This document shows positions 33,052-41,783 of a stretch of 64,000 nucleotides of DNA, in pieces. The position numbers and the translations under genes are program-made. A model generated the notes under the pieces. It searched no databases. It was given only the letters and a program-made list of their open reading frames with translations, and was not told where the DNA came from. This stretch comes from Phaeocystidibacter luteus (GTDB lineage Bacteria > Bacteroidota > Bacteroidia > Flavobacteriales > Schleiferiaceae), in NCBI RefSeq assembly GCF_008933115.1, contig NZ_WBVO01000001.1, positions 248,001 to 312,000 on the forward strand, given 5' to 3'. Each line of letters opens with the position of its first letter. Within the stretch, counting starts at the first letter, position 1.

Positions 33052-33957
33052 ATGAGCAACTATCACTTAACACACTTGAGGGAGCTGGAAGCCGAGGCGA
33101 TCTACGTGATTCGCGAGGTGTATGCACAGTTCGACAACCCTGCTATCCTTTTTTCGGGTGGTAAGGATTCAATTGTGATTACCCACTTGGCCAAGAAAGC
33201 CTTCTTCCCAGCAAAAATTCCGTTCCCATTGGTGCATATTGACACCGGACACAACTTCCCTGAGACCATCGCTTTCCGCGATGAGCTCATCAAGAAGTTG
33301 GGCGTGAATCTCGTTGTTGGTTCAGTTCAGAAGTCAATCGACGACGGACGCGTTCTTGAGGAAACTGGAGCGAATGCAAGCAGAAATGCCCTTCAAACGA
33401 CTACGCTTCTCGATACAATCGAAGACAACAACTTCGATGCGGCCATGGGTGGAGCGCGCAGAGACGAAGAGAAGGCACGTGCAAAGGAGCGCTTCTTCTC
33501 ACACCGTGACGACTTTGGTCAGTGGGATCCAAAGAACCAGCGCCCTGAGCTTTGGAACATCTTTAATGGTAAAAAGAGAATGGGGGAGCACTTCCGAGTA
33601 TTCCCTATATCGAACTGGACCGAGATGGATGTTTGGCAGTACATCATGCTAGAGAATATCGAGATTCCGGAGCTGTATTATGCCAAGGAGCGCGAAGTAA
33701 TCTGGAGAAACAACTCCTGGTTACCTGTTTCTGAATACATCACAGTTCGCGATACCGAAACTCCGCAGAAGAAGATGATTCGATTTAGAACACTCGGTGA
33801 TATTACGATTACCGGTGGTATCGAGTCTGAAGCCGATGACCTTCCTAAGATTATCCAAGAGGTTGCTTCTACTAGAATGACCGAACGTGGTAATCGTGAA
33901 GACGACAAGCGCAGTGAAACAAGTATGGAAGACCGCAAGCGTCAAGGGTACTTCTAA
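33052..33957 (+). CDS. cysD: Sulfate adenylyltransferase, small (PP-loop) subunit
   Basis: Catalytic ATP-pyrophosphatase subunit of ATP sulfurylase; with CysN it makes APS from sulfate and ATP. The 301-residue sequence has the PP-loop motif LFSGGKDSIVITHLA, VHIDTGHNFPETIAFRD, AMGGARRDEEKARAKER and WTEMDVWQYI. The start is ATG at 33052, just after a CATCTTTG stretch that may act as an internal promoter; a longer frame to 33022 has no family support. cysN begins 24 bases after the stop. Confidence 0.96.
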   Translation: MSNYHLTHLRELEAEAIYVIREVYAQFDNPAILFSGGKDSIVITHLAKKAFFPAKIPFPLVHIDTGHNFPETIAFRDELIKKLGVNLVVGSVQKSIDDGRVLEETGANASRNALQTTTLLDTIEDNNFDAAMGGARRDEEKARAKERFFSHRDDFGQWDPKNQRPELWNIFNGKKRMGEHFRVFPISNWTEMDVWQYIMLENIEIPELYYAKEREVIWRNNSWLPVSEYITVRDTETPQKKMIRFRTLGDITITGGIESEADDLPKIIQEVASTRMTERGNREDDKRSETSMEDRKRQGYF

Positions 33958-33981
33958 ATCAATCTTCAAAAGAAATTACAA

Positions 33982-35247
33982 GTGGAAACTTCGAATTATC
34001 TAGATATGGAATTGCTACGCTTCACTACTGCAGGTAGCGTAGATGATGGAAAATCAACCCTAATTGGTCGCTTGCTTTACGATTCCAAGAGCATTTTTGA
34101 AGATCAAATAGAAGCGGTTGAGAAGTCGAGCACCAAGAAGGGGCTCGATCACGTCGACCTCAGTTTATTTACCGATGGTCTTAAAGATGAACGTGAGCAA
34201 GGGATTACTATTGATGTGGCATACAGATACTTCGCTACTCCGAAGCGCAAGTTCATCATTGCCGATACTCCGGGACACATTCAGTATACGCGTAACATGG
34301 TTACCGGTGCTTCTACTGCAAATGTTGCCCTCATCCTTGTGGATGCACGTAACGGTGTCCTAGAGCAAACGAAACGTCACTCTTTCATCGCATCACTTCT
34401 TCAAATCCCGCACATTATTGTGTGTGTGAATAAGATGGACCTTGCCGATTACAGCGAGGAGCGATTCGAGGAAATCGTGCAGCAATATGAAGAATTTGCG
34501 GCCAAACTTGATGTGAAAGATGTACGCTTCATTCCAATTTCAGCGCTTCATGGCGATAACGTTGTGAATCGCGGAGAGAATATGAATTGGTACGAAGGCG
34601 GAACATTGCTACACACTTTGGAAACCATTCACATCGGAAGTGACGAGAATCATATCGACTGCCGATTCCCGGTTCAGACGGTTATTCGTCCGCATTCTGA
34701 TGAGTATCACGATTACCGTGGCTATGCTGGTCGCGTTGCGGGCGGTGTGTTCAAGCCGGGTGACGAAGTAATGGTGCTTCCAAGCGGGTTAACTTCTAAG
34801 ATTTCGAGTATCATGACACTTGAAGGGGAAATTGCTGAGGCATTTCCTCCAATGAGCGTGACTATCAATCTCGAGGATGATATTGATGTGAGTCGCGGCG
34901 ACATGATTGTACGTCCGAATAACCAACCGGAGAATACGCAAGATCTAGATGTAATGCTCTGCTGGTTGAATCCAAATGGACCTCGTCCACGCGCGAAGTA
35001 CATACTGCGTCACACTTCTAATGAAGCACGTGCAATGATCACCGACATTGTTTACAAGGTGGATATCAACACGTTGCACAGAAATGAAGAAGACAAAGAC
35101 GTGAAGATGAATGACATTGTGAGAGCAAAGGTTCGTTCAACACGTCCACTTTTCGCAGATTCATACAGAAGAAACCGTCACACTGGGTCAATCATCCTCA
35201 TTGATGAAACGACGTTTGAAACGGTAGCAGCTGGAATGATTATTTGA
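33982..35247 (+). CDS. cysN: Sulfate adenylyltransferase, large (GTPase) subunit
   Basis: EF-Tu-like GTPase that drives APS synthesis by CysD. 421 residues: G1 AGSVDDGKST, G2 near EREQGITID, G3 DTPGH, G4 NKMD and G5 region ISALHGDN, followed by two beta-barrel domains (GRVAGGVFKPGDEV). There is no fused APS kinase, consistent with the separate cysC. The start is GTG at 33982; the N-terminal METSNYLD before the usual MELLRFTTAG makes this plausible, but the ATG at 34006 is an alternative. The 3' side opens into the large palindromic element and terminator at 35259-35474. Confidence 0.95.
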   Translation: METSNYLDMELLRFTTAGSVDDGKSTLIGRLLYDSKSIFEDQIEAVEKSSTKKGLDHVDLSLFTDGLKDEREQGITIDVAYRYFATPKRKFIIADTPGHIQYTRNMVTGASTANVALILVDARNGVLEQTKRHSFIASLLQIPHIIVCVNKMDLADYSEERFEEIVQQYEEFAAKLDVKDVRFIPISALHGDNVVNRGENMNWYEGGTLLHTLETIHIGSDENHIDCRFPVQTVIRPHSDEYHDYRGYAGRVAGGVFKPGDEVMVLPSGLTSKISSIMTLEGEIAEAFPPMSVTINLEDDIDVSRGDMIVRPNNQPENTQDLDVMLCWLNPNGPRPRAKYILRHTSNEARAMITDIVYKVDINTLHRNEEDKDVKMNDIVRAKVRSTRPLFADSYRRNRHTGSIILIDETTFETVAAGMII

Positions 35248-35258
35248 TTATTTGTTCC

Positions 35259-35421
35259 TCGCTAAATCGCAAAAAGCAAAAACGCAAACTGTTGTAAACT
35301 AGGGCGTTTTAAGAATGTGAGTAGTCTGTTTTGAAGCGCATGCTTCTTTTAGCTTTTGAAAGAACAACCAGACTCAGCAGTACAAACGCACTTTAGCTTT
35401 TTGCCTTTTGCGATGTAGCGA
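35259..35421 (+). ncRNA. Structured RNA candidate: long closing stem, bulged centre and terminal hairpins (6S-like layout)
   Basis: A 163-base intergenic element closes with two 24-base arms (35259-35282 and 35398-35421) that match as inverted repeats at 22 of 24 positions. Inside lie a hairpin AAAACGC/GCGTTTT (35279-35285 with 35304-35310, which competes slightly with the arm), an unpaired right side (35376-35397), and a terminal region with GTCTG/CAGAC (35324-35328 with 35369-35373) around a GAAGC-GCAT-GCTTC hairpin (35333-35346). A closing stem, large asymmetric centre and terminal stem are the layout of 6S RNA. A plus-strand terminator follows within 30 bases. Alternatives: a palindromic repeat element or the 3' end of the cysN mRNA. 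Identity is inferred from shape only. Confidence 0.4.
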
Positions 35422-35438
35422 GAAACGACAATAGATGC

Positions 35439-35474
35439 AAAAAAAAAGTCCCGCCGAAGCGGGACTAATTTTTT
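35439..35474. terminator. Bidirectional Rho-independent terminator between the structured element and the HU gene
   Basis: A perfect 8-bp stem (35447-35454 with 35459-35466) with loop CGAA, flanked by nine A on the left and six T on the right, so it works in both directions. Leftward it ends the HU transcript 16 bases after the stop; rightward it ends transcription from cysN or from the structured element. Confidence 0.92.
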
Positions 35475-35489
35475 CTTGTAAGCTTAGGC

Positions 35490-35762
35490 TTAGTTCAACT
35501 TGTCGTTGAGCTCTGCACCTGGCTTAAACTTCGCTACATTTTTAGCAGCAATTTTGATCGGAGCACCAGTCTGTGGGTTACGACCTTCACGTGCTTGACG
35601 CTTAGATACAGAGAAAGAACCGAATCCTACTAGAGATACACGGCCACCCTTTCCGAGTGAATCTGCAACGTTAGAAGTGAATGAGTCAAGAGCCTTTTTT
35701 GCTTGTGCTTTTGAAATGCCTGCGTCTGAGGCCATCGCGTCGATCAATTCAGCTTTGTTCAT
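35490..35762 (-). CDS. HU-family DNA-binding protein
   Basis: Histone-like nucleoid protein of 90 residues, standard length, acting as a dimer on DNA. Signature: GFGSFSVSKRQAREGRNPQT, where the arm wraps the minor groove, preceded by a helical N-terminus MNKAELIDAMASDAGISKAQ. It has its own well-formed promoter (35807-35836) and terminator (35439-35474), so it is a monocistronic unit. HU versus IHF-like behaviour cannot be decided here. Confidence 0.96.
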   Translation of the reverse strand: MNKAELIDAMASDAGISKAQAKKALDSFTSNVADSLGKGGRVSLVGFGSFSVSKRQAREGRNPQTGAPIKIAAKNVAKFKPGAELNDKLN

Positions 35763-35806
35763 GGCGAATCTAATTTAGGTTAAACATATATCGCTTGAAT
35801 GCCTTA

Positions 35807-35836
35807 CAAATATAGACGAATGCAGAGCCCATGCAA
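35807..35836 (-). promoter_or_regulatory. Promoter of the HU gene (TTG-N19-TATATTTG)
   Basis: Read leftward: TTG (plus CAA at 35834-35836), exactly 19 bases, then TATATTTG (plus 35807-35814), a full match to the Bacteroidota consensus. Transcription would start about 40 bases before the ATG. The remainder of this 170-base gap (35837-35932) shows nothing further. Confidence 0.72.
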
Positions 35837-35932
35837 GATTCAGAGCGATTAAAGCACCATTTTGTTGATAAAACCGAGAAATTGTTGAAAAACCTGACTG
35901 AATTTTCTTGCAAAAAGGCCGTCCCAGTAAAA

Positions 35933-36883
35933 TCAAGGCTTCCCGACGATTCCGATAGACTTCCATTCCGCGAATCCATTTTTGAAGTCACGAACCGACA
36001 TTTGTCGCTTTCCTGGCCATTGGATTTTGGCAATGGTCAATACTCCTTCTGACGTTTGTATTTTCAACTGAGTATCGTCCCAAACCAGTTCACCCAATTC
36101 TCCGATGGTCTCCATTTCAACACCAGATTCTGCCACCTTTGCTTCGATGTGATTCTCACCAAACTGCAGCTTTAAAAGCGGACTAGGAAAGGGGGTGAGT
36201 CCACGAATCTGATTGTGCAATTCACGAGCTGTTCTAGATAAGTCCAAATACTGGTGTTCCCTGAATAACTTCGGAGCCGGCTTCATGGCGGCCTCTTCAT
36301 CCTGAGGGATAGGTTCTAAACTACCCTGCATGAGACCATCCACCGTTTGTACAACCAAGGGCGCTCCTAAGTGCATTAATCGATTGTACAATTCACCTGT
36401 GGTTTCATTTGGTCCAATCTCAGCTTTAGATTGGAGTAGGATGTTGCCAGTATCAATTTCTTCGTCAATCAAAAAGGTAGTTACCCCAGATTCTTCCTCA
36501 CCATTAATTACCGCCCAATGAATAGGGGCAGCACCTCTGTAGTTCGGGAGAAGCGAGGCATGTAGGTTGAAAGTGCCTTTAGGTGGCATCGACCAAACGG
36601 ATTTTGGCAACATCCTGAAGGCTACTACAACGAAAATATCAGCGTTTAATGAGCGCAGTTCGTTCTGAAAGTCTTCATCACGGAGCTTTTCTGGTTGAAG
36701 AACCGGGATTTCATGCCTCAACGCAGCCTCCTTAACCGCGCTGGCTTTCAAGTTTCTTCCCCTCCCAGCTGGTTTATCTGGAACCGTCACTACTGCAACA
36801 ACATCGTGATCAGAATCAATCAAGGCCTCAAGAGGTGCTACCGCGAATTCCGGCGTACCCATGTATACTATTCGTGCGCTCAT
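35933..36883 (-). CDS. fmt: Methionyl-tRNA formyltransferase
   Basis: Formylates initiator Met-tRNA using 10-formyl-tetrahydrofolate. The 316-residue sequence is full length: GTPEFAVAPLEAL at the N-terminus, the catalytic region FNLHASLLPNYRGAAPIHWA (Asn, His) and DTGNILLQ, then a C-terminal OB-like domain from about residue 210. It starts nine bases after the recQ stop on the same strand, so it ends a long leftward run of genes. No deformylase (def) gene is adjacent. Confidence 0.96.
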   Translation of the reverse strand: MSARIVYMGTPEFAVAPLEALIDSDHDVVAVVTVPDKPAGRGRNLKASAVKEAALRHEIPVLQPEKLRDEDFQNELRSLNADIFVVVAFRMLPKSVWSMPPKGTFNLHASLLPNYRGAAPIHWAVINGEEESGVTTFLIDEEIDTGNILLQSKAEIGPNETTGELYNRLMHLGAPLVVQTVDGLMQGSLEPIPQDEEAAMKPAPKLFREHQYLDLSRTARELHNQIRGLTPFPSPLLKLQFGENHIEAKVAESGVEMETIGELGELVWDDTQLKIQTSEGVLTIAKIQWPGKRQMSVRDFKNGFAEWKSIGIVGKP

Positions 36884-36892
36884 ACCGCAAAG

Positions 36893-38797
36893 TTAGCGGC
36901 TGCGAATTGAATAACGTCCAATCTCATCGCGCAAAACAATCTTTTCGTCCAAGAGTAGGGCAAGTACTTTTCTAATGTCTTGGGCCTTGTAACTCGAAAG
37001 CTCCGACTCCAACTCTGAAAGTGTGTACGACCGGCTTCGTAGGGCAGTTTTAATTGCAGTGATCGGGTTACCACTCGTAGCAACCTTGCCGCGTTGTGTA
37101 CAGGTGTCGCATTTTCCGCATTCAAGTCCATCTTCACCGAAGTAATGGAGCATCAAGGCAAAACGGCACTCCGTTCTGTGTTCTGCGAAGTAGATCATTG
37201 CATTCATTCGGCGGATAGACTCCTCTTGGAGTTTCAGCAATTCCTTGCGGTTAATAGGGAGATATTTGCTCTCCATCCGCGGCATCGTCCATTCTAAGCC
37301 TTGCCCACCCACCGCTGGGCGGTATTCAAGTACATTCATAGCTTCGAGCGCCTTAAGTTGCTTGGATACCGAGCTGCCCGGCAATTGAATCGCAGCGGCC
37401 AAATCTCGCTCTACAACAGCTGTAGGCCCGGTTAATATTCCGCCATACCATCTCAGCATTTGTTTGAGCAGTGGCTCGAATCTCGGATTCTGAACCTCAA
37501 ATTCATACAAAGCCCTAGAGTTCATGGTGATGTGAACGATGCTTCTCGGCTTGAATCCTTCACTCAAACGAATCATGCCATATCGTTCTAACAATAGAAG
37601 AGAGGAGAAGACCTGACGCACATCCATGTCATACTTCTGAGCAAACTCCTGAATGTCTAGTCCAGTAAATACGCCTTCTCCACTGCCAATGGGTATTTGA
37701 AGGTGGTTGGCCAAAGCAGTATAAACGCGTTTGGTGAACTCAAGGTCTGGAATCATGCTGCGGGTTCGCTCTCCCAACCGCTCACTTGCGTTGGGAAGCA
37801 GTATCATGGTTGCAGTAGCTGGTTCTCCATCTCTTCCGCCGCGTCCAGCTTCCTGATAATAAGCTTCTGGACTATCGGGGAGTTCGAGGTGAATGACTAA
37901 CCGCACGTCGGGCTTGTCGATTCCCATCCCAAAGGCATTGGTAGCAACCATCACGCGAACATCACCTGCCATCCACATGGCTTGCCGACTATCACGCTCC
38001 TCACGCGTTAGTCCAGCATGATATGATATGGCCGAAATACCCATCGCTGATAGGCGTGTAGCTATCTGGGTAGTTTGCTTCCTGCTTCGAATGTAAACGA
38101 TTGCTGTCCCTGGATGGGCGCTCAACTGATTCAGAATCTCTTGCTCTTGATGCGAGGTCCACACAACGTTGAGCGATAAGTTCGGGCGGTAGAAGCTCTT
38201 CTGATGAACCTTTGGTTTGTCGAGTTGAAGCTTCTCCTCTAGGTCGAGAATCACTTTTGGAGTTGCCGATGCCGTAAGCGCCATAAATGGCACGCCCGGC
38301 AACCATTCCCGAATCTCAGCGATTTCTAGATAGGGTGGTCTGAAGTCATACCCCCACTGGGAAACACAATGCGCCTCATCAATGGCTACGAGATTGACGT
38401 TCATCTTCTTCATTCGCTCTCTGACCAATTCGCTTTTGAGTCGTTCAGGAGAGAGGTAGAGGAACTTTATGTCGCCGTAAACAACATTATCTAGCACACG
38501 ATCTAAGCTTGCATGTGGCATTCCACTTACGAGAGCCTCCGCAGAAATGCCACGCCTTTTAAGGTGTTGGACTTGGTCTTTCATCAAGGCGATGAGCGGC
38601 GAAACAACGATACACACGCCGTTTTTGGCTAGAGCCGGTACCTGATAACAAATACTCTTGCCTCCGCCTGTGGGCAGAAGTGCAATAACATCATTACCCT
38701 GCATCACCTCGGATATGATTTCTTCCTGACCTGGTCGAAATTTATCGTAACCGAAATGTTCTTTGAGTGTGTTGTGTATGTTGCTCGAGTTATTCAA
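36893..38797 (-). CDS. recQ: ATP-dependent DNA helicase, RecQ family
   Basis: 3'-5' superfamily 2 helicase of 634 residues. Helicase core motifs: LLPTGGGKSICYQVPAL (I), AIDEAHCVSQWGYDFRP (II, DEAH), ALTASATP (III), STSYHAGL-like SYHAGLTREERDS (IV/V region) and YQEAGRGGRDGEPA (VI). A zinc-binding RQC segment follows (CRFALMLHYFGE with CGKCDTC). A winged-helix region is present, but no clear HRDC domain is seen, so this is a shorter RecQ than the E. coli type. The start overlaps the preceding NTPase gene by eight bases, implying coupled translation. Confidence 0.93.
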   Translation of the reverse strand: MNNSSNIHNTLKEHFGYDKFRPGQEEIISEVMQGNDVIALLPTGGGKSICYQVPALAKNGVCIVVSPLIALMKDQVQHLKRRGISAEALVSGMPHASLDRVLDNVVYGDIKFLYLSPERLKSELVRERMKKMNVNLVAIDEAHCVSQWGYDFRPPYLEIAEIREWLPGVPFMALTASATPKVILDLEEKLQLDKPKVHQKSFYRPNLSLNVVWTSHQEQEILNQLSAHPGTAIVYIRSRKQTTQIATRLSAMGISAISYHAGLTREERDSRQAMWMAGDVRVMVATNAFGMGIDKPDVRLVIHLELPDSPEAYYQEAGRGGRDGEPATATMILLPNASERLGERTRSMIPDLEFTKRVYTALANHLQIPIGSGEGVFTGLDIQEFAQKYDMDVRQVFSSLLLLERYGMIRLSEGFKPRSIVHITMNSRALYEFEVQNPRFEPLLKQMLRWYGGILTGPTAVVERDLAAAIQLPGSSVSKQLKALEAMNVLEYRPAVGGQGLEWTMPRMESKYLPINRKELLKLQEESIRRMNAMIYFAEHRTECRFALMLHYFGEDGLECGKCDTCTQRGKVATSGNPITAIKTALRSRSYTLSELESELSSYKAQDIRKVLALLLDEKIVLRDEIGRYSIRSR

Positions 38798-39320
38798 TCG
38801 TCTTCAAAAGCCAATTAGCGCGTTCTTCAACGTTGAATTTCGGAATTTCTACAACGTTGTAGCCAAACTCAGAATACGTTTTAACAACAAATTCATGGAG
38901 TCGCTCTAGCTTTTCAAACGATTCACGCCTTTGTTCGTCTGCGTGGTATATTTCTTTCCAAGGTGGAGTGATGAATGCCGTTTCAAAATAGCGATACTCT
39001 TCTGCTGCCTTTTTCCATTCTTCCCTTACCACAAGCTTATCAGCTTCCTGGTAGGCAATTGTGTCGATAATCGTTCTGTCGAAAAAGTGAAGCTGGCCCT
39101 GAGCTGATTCGTATTGCTCAATGCGGCCCTGCATTACTACCTCGCTAAAAGTGTCTAGATCATCCCACGGCAACACTCGAGATCCCGTATCTAAGGATTG
39201 TTGAATGATGTGCCGAGAATATTCGTGGGAACAAGGGTACCCTCTTTTCTCTAACTCATGAATGAGGCTAGTCTTCCCAGTTCCGGGACCTCCACTAAGT
39301 GCTATGCGTTTGATCGACAT
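38790..39320 (-). CDS. P-loop NTPase, AAA_28/NadR-kinase-like
   Basis: Small cytoplasmic NTPase of 176 residues with Walker A ALSGGPGTGKTSL and a Walker B-like FFDRTIIDTIAYQEAD. The domain resembles AAA_28 proteins and the kinase half of NadR, so a nucleotide or nucleoside kinase role is possible, but no substrate-specific residue is recognised. It overlaps recQ by eight bases and starts 13 bases after the DUF58 gene stop, within the same leftward run. Confidence 0.85.
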   Translation of the reverse strand: MSIKRIALSGGPGTGKTSLIHELEKRGYPCSHEYSRHIIQQSLDTGSRVLPWDDLDTFSEVVMQGRIEQYESAQGQLHFFDRTIIDTIAYQEADKLVVREEWKKAAEEYRYFETAFITPPWKEIYHADEQRRESFEKLERLHEFVVKTYSEFGYNVVEIPKFNVEERANWLLKTIE

Positions 39321-39333
39321 GGCGCAAAAATAC

Positions 39334-40668
39334 CTAAATCAGGCCTCTGGCCTTCAATTCAAGATACTTGTTTAAGGTGTCAATAGTCAATTCATCCGGA
39401 CGGCTCAACATAGCGTGTATGCCATGCTGCTGAAGTGATTGAATCAATACCTGCTTCTCCGCGATGAGTTTTGCCGCCGCAGTGCGCTTATAGATGTCAA
39501 TAGTGTCTTCGGCGGATTCCCCTGCATATTCTTCCAATTCATCATTTCTAAAGAAGATAACGACCAACAAGTGTCGCTTGTGAAGGCGCAAGAGCTGCGG
39601 AAGTAATCGGTTTAAGTGATGCTTGCTTTCAATATTTGTAAAGAGGAAGAGTAGGGAGCGGGTTCTCGCCAAACTGTTCATCACCTTGTACAACAGCGGA
39701 TAGTTCGCGTCGTATTCATTCGGCTGCTCGGCGTACAACGATTCTAGAATCTGAGGAAGTTGTCTAGGGTTGTTCGACGCCTTCATCATGGTGTCTATTT
39801 TCTCACCAAAGGTCACAAGACCAATTCTATCACGCTTTTGAAGCGTAACATTTGATATAACGAGCGATGAGTTTACCGCATAGTCTAGCAAAGTCATCCC
39901 GTTAAACGGCAGGTTCATTTGCCTTGATTTGTCTATCAAGCAGTATACGGGTTGCGCTTGCTCATCGGTATACTGATTGACCATTAGCTCATTTAGACGG
40001 CTTGTGGCCTTCCAATTGATACTTCGGTAATCATCACCCTCCACGTAGGCTTTGATTTGCTCGAACTCGTAATTATGGCCTATTCTTCTCGTCTTAATCG
40101 CACCGTGGTACTGCTGCAACTTCTCTATGGAAGCGAGCTGGTAACGTTTCATTTGTATGATAGAAGGATAGACGCGTATATCTTGACTCGTTTCGCACGT
40201 ACACCTTCTTTCCGCAAACCCCAATGGGCTCTGGACATAGATGAGCGTGTTGCCGAATTCATACAATCCTCGAGTCTTTGGCTCTATTTCATACGTCGCA
40301 ACAAAGTTGTCGTTTGAATCGACGGTTCCTTTGATTGAAAAGTTTCGCTCTTGCAGTTGAAAAGGGAGTTCATCGATGATGTTCATGCGAATCACTCTTG
40401 GTGTGCTATTGTGAATCTTGAGTGCAATCCGATTTCGATCTCCCAAACTCAAGATCTTCGCCGCTTTTCTTTCGGCCGTTATTTTACCTATTGAGTACAG
40501 TCGTAAGCTATCCCATATCAAGAGTAAGCACACGGCTAGGAATGCGCCGGCTGCTACATTGAAAAACCAATCCACCATGAAGCTCACGATGAAGAGTGCA
40601 ATGACTCCTCCCATGAACCAGAAGGTTTTAGGATGAAGGGAATAACTACGGATACTCAACTTCCTCAT
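39334..40668 (-). CDS. DUF58 domain protein (MoxR-associated)
   Basis: Membrane-anchored protein of 444 residues with two N-terminal helices (about 14-48) and a cytoplasmic DUF58 region carrying the family motif AYVEGDDYRSINWKATSR, which leads into a von Willebrand-like fold (YCLIDKSRQMNLPF; a MIDAS-like DKSRQ replaces DxSxS). DUF58 proteins accompany MoxR ATPases across bacteria. The gene overlaps the MoxR gene by four bases and is cotranscribed with it. Its role is likely to be a substrate or adaptor for the MoxR chaperone. Confidence 0.92.
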   Translation of the reverse strand: MRKLSIRSYSLHPKTFWFMGGVIALFIVSFMVDWFFNVAAGAFLAVCLLLIWDSLRLYSIGKITAERKAAKILSLGDRNRIALKIHNSTPRVIRMNIIDELPFQLQERNFSIKGTVDSNDNFVATYEIEPKTRGLYEFGNTLIYVQSPLGFAERRCTCETSQDIRVYPSIIQMKRYQLASIEKLQQYHGAIKTRRIGHNYEFEQIKAYVEGDDYRSINWKATSRLNELMVNQYTDEQAQPVYCLIDKSRQMNLPFNGMTLLDYAVNSSLVISNVTLQKRDRIGLVTFGEKIDTMMKASNNPRQLPQILESLYAEQPNEYDANYPLLYKVMNSLARTRSLLFLFTNIESKHHLNRLLPQLLRLHKRHLLVVIFFRNDELEEYAGESAEDTIDIYKRTAAAKLIAEKQVLIQSLQQHGIHAMLSRPDELTIDTLNKYLELKARGLI

Positions 40669-41783
40669 CTTGGAGTTTCTGTTTTCTCAATGATATCCTG
40701 AAGAACATCCTTCAGCGTTACACCTTCCATTTCACGTTCCGGCGTAAGAGATAGTCTGTGGTTTAGCACAGGGTAGAGGACCGCTTGAATGTCGTCTGGA
40801 GAAACAAAATCACGTCCCTTCATTGCGGCAACTGCCTTAGATGTGCGCATGATGGCAAGAGATGCACGCGGACTAGCACCCAAGTAAAGGTCTGGGTGAT
40901 TACGGGTTAGCTGCACAATTTGAGCGATGTACTTTCTCAAAGGTGCATCAATCTTGATTTGCTCCACCCAGCTTCTAAACTGTGCGATATCTGAGCCCGA
41001 GATTACGGCTTGTACCTCTGTTAAGTCTCGTGCATTCTTAGTTCCAGAGAAACGATCAAGCATTTCAATTTCCTCAACTTCGCTAGGGTATTCCATCAGA
41101 ACACGGAAAAGGAAACGGTCCATTTGAGCTTCTGGAAGCTTGTATGTTCCCTCTTGCTCAATCGGGTTCTGAGTAGCCAATACGATGAAGGGCTCCGTCA
41201 TTGGGTAGGTGTTCCCGTCAATCGTTACCTGATATTCTTCCATTACCTCAAATAAGGCAGACTGTGTCTTCGCCGGGGCACGGTTTATCTCATCAATCAA
41301 TACAAATTGTGAGAAAATTGGTCCTTGCTTAAACGTGAAGCTCGAATCTTTCATGACGAATACGTTCGTGCCCACTACGTCAGTAGGCATGAGGTCTGGC
41401 GTAAATTGAATACGCGAAAAGTCGAGACTCGTAGCCTTGGCAAGTAACTTCGATGTAAGCGTCTTTGCGATTCCCGGAACACCTTCCACTAAGGCATGCC
41501 CATTGCTAAGCATAGCAACAAGTAGTAGGTCTATGTATTCGGATTGACCAATGACGAGCTTGTGAATCTCGTTTCGTACCGAATTCAACCGGTTGTTCAT
41601 CGTAACCAAGTTCCTTTCTAGTTCTGAAACAGAATAAGAACTCGTATGGCTAGTGGAGGCCGTGTTCGCTTCCTCGGCTGCAGATGAAGTTGGTTCACTG
41701 CTGTCAGATCCGGGGATATTTGGCGCGTTCTGACGCTCATCTGGTTTATACCCCTCGTTTGGGTTGGTTTCGTTTTCAGACAT
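40665..41783 (-). CDS. MoxR-family AAA+ ATPase
   Basis: AAA+ chaperone-like ATPase of 372 residues, cytoplasmic, forming rings with DUF58/VWA partners. Walker A EGVPGIAKTLTSKLL (with the GXPGXAKT form of MoxR), Walker B LIDEINRAPAKTQ, sensor ATQNPIEQEGTYKLPEAQ, and the C-terminal lid. A Ser/Thr/Glu-rich disordered N-terminus of about 50 residues precedes the core. It overlaps DUF4350 at its start (eight bases) and DUF58 at its end (four bases), so these are translated together. Confidence 0.95.
   Translation of the reverse strand: MSENETNPNEGYKPDERQNAPNIPGSDSSEPTSSAAEEANTASTSHTSSYSVSELERNLVTMNNRLNSVRNEIHKLVIGQSEYIDLLLVAMLSNGHALVEGVPGIAKTLTSKLLAKATSLDFSRIQFTPDLMPTDVVGTNVFVMKDSSFTFKQGPIFSQFVLIDEINRAPAKTQSALFEVMEEYQVTIDGNTYPMTEPFIVLATQNPIEQEGTYKLPEAQMDRFLFRVLMEYPSEVEEIEMLDRFSGTKNARDLTEVQAVISGSDIAQFRSWVEQIKIDAPLRKYIAQIVQLTRNHPDLYLGASPRASLAIMRTSKAVAAMKGRDFVSPDDIQAVLYPVLNHRLSLTPEREMEGVTLKDVLQDIIEKTETPR

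Noticed and set aside
35259-35421. Integron attC site or retron RNA as explanation of the palindromic element
   Set aside because: No integrase, reverse transcriptase or cassette array lies nearby, and the arms lack the attC GTTRRRY end motif.
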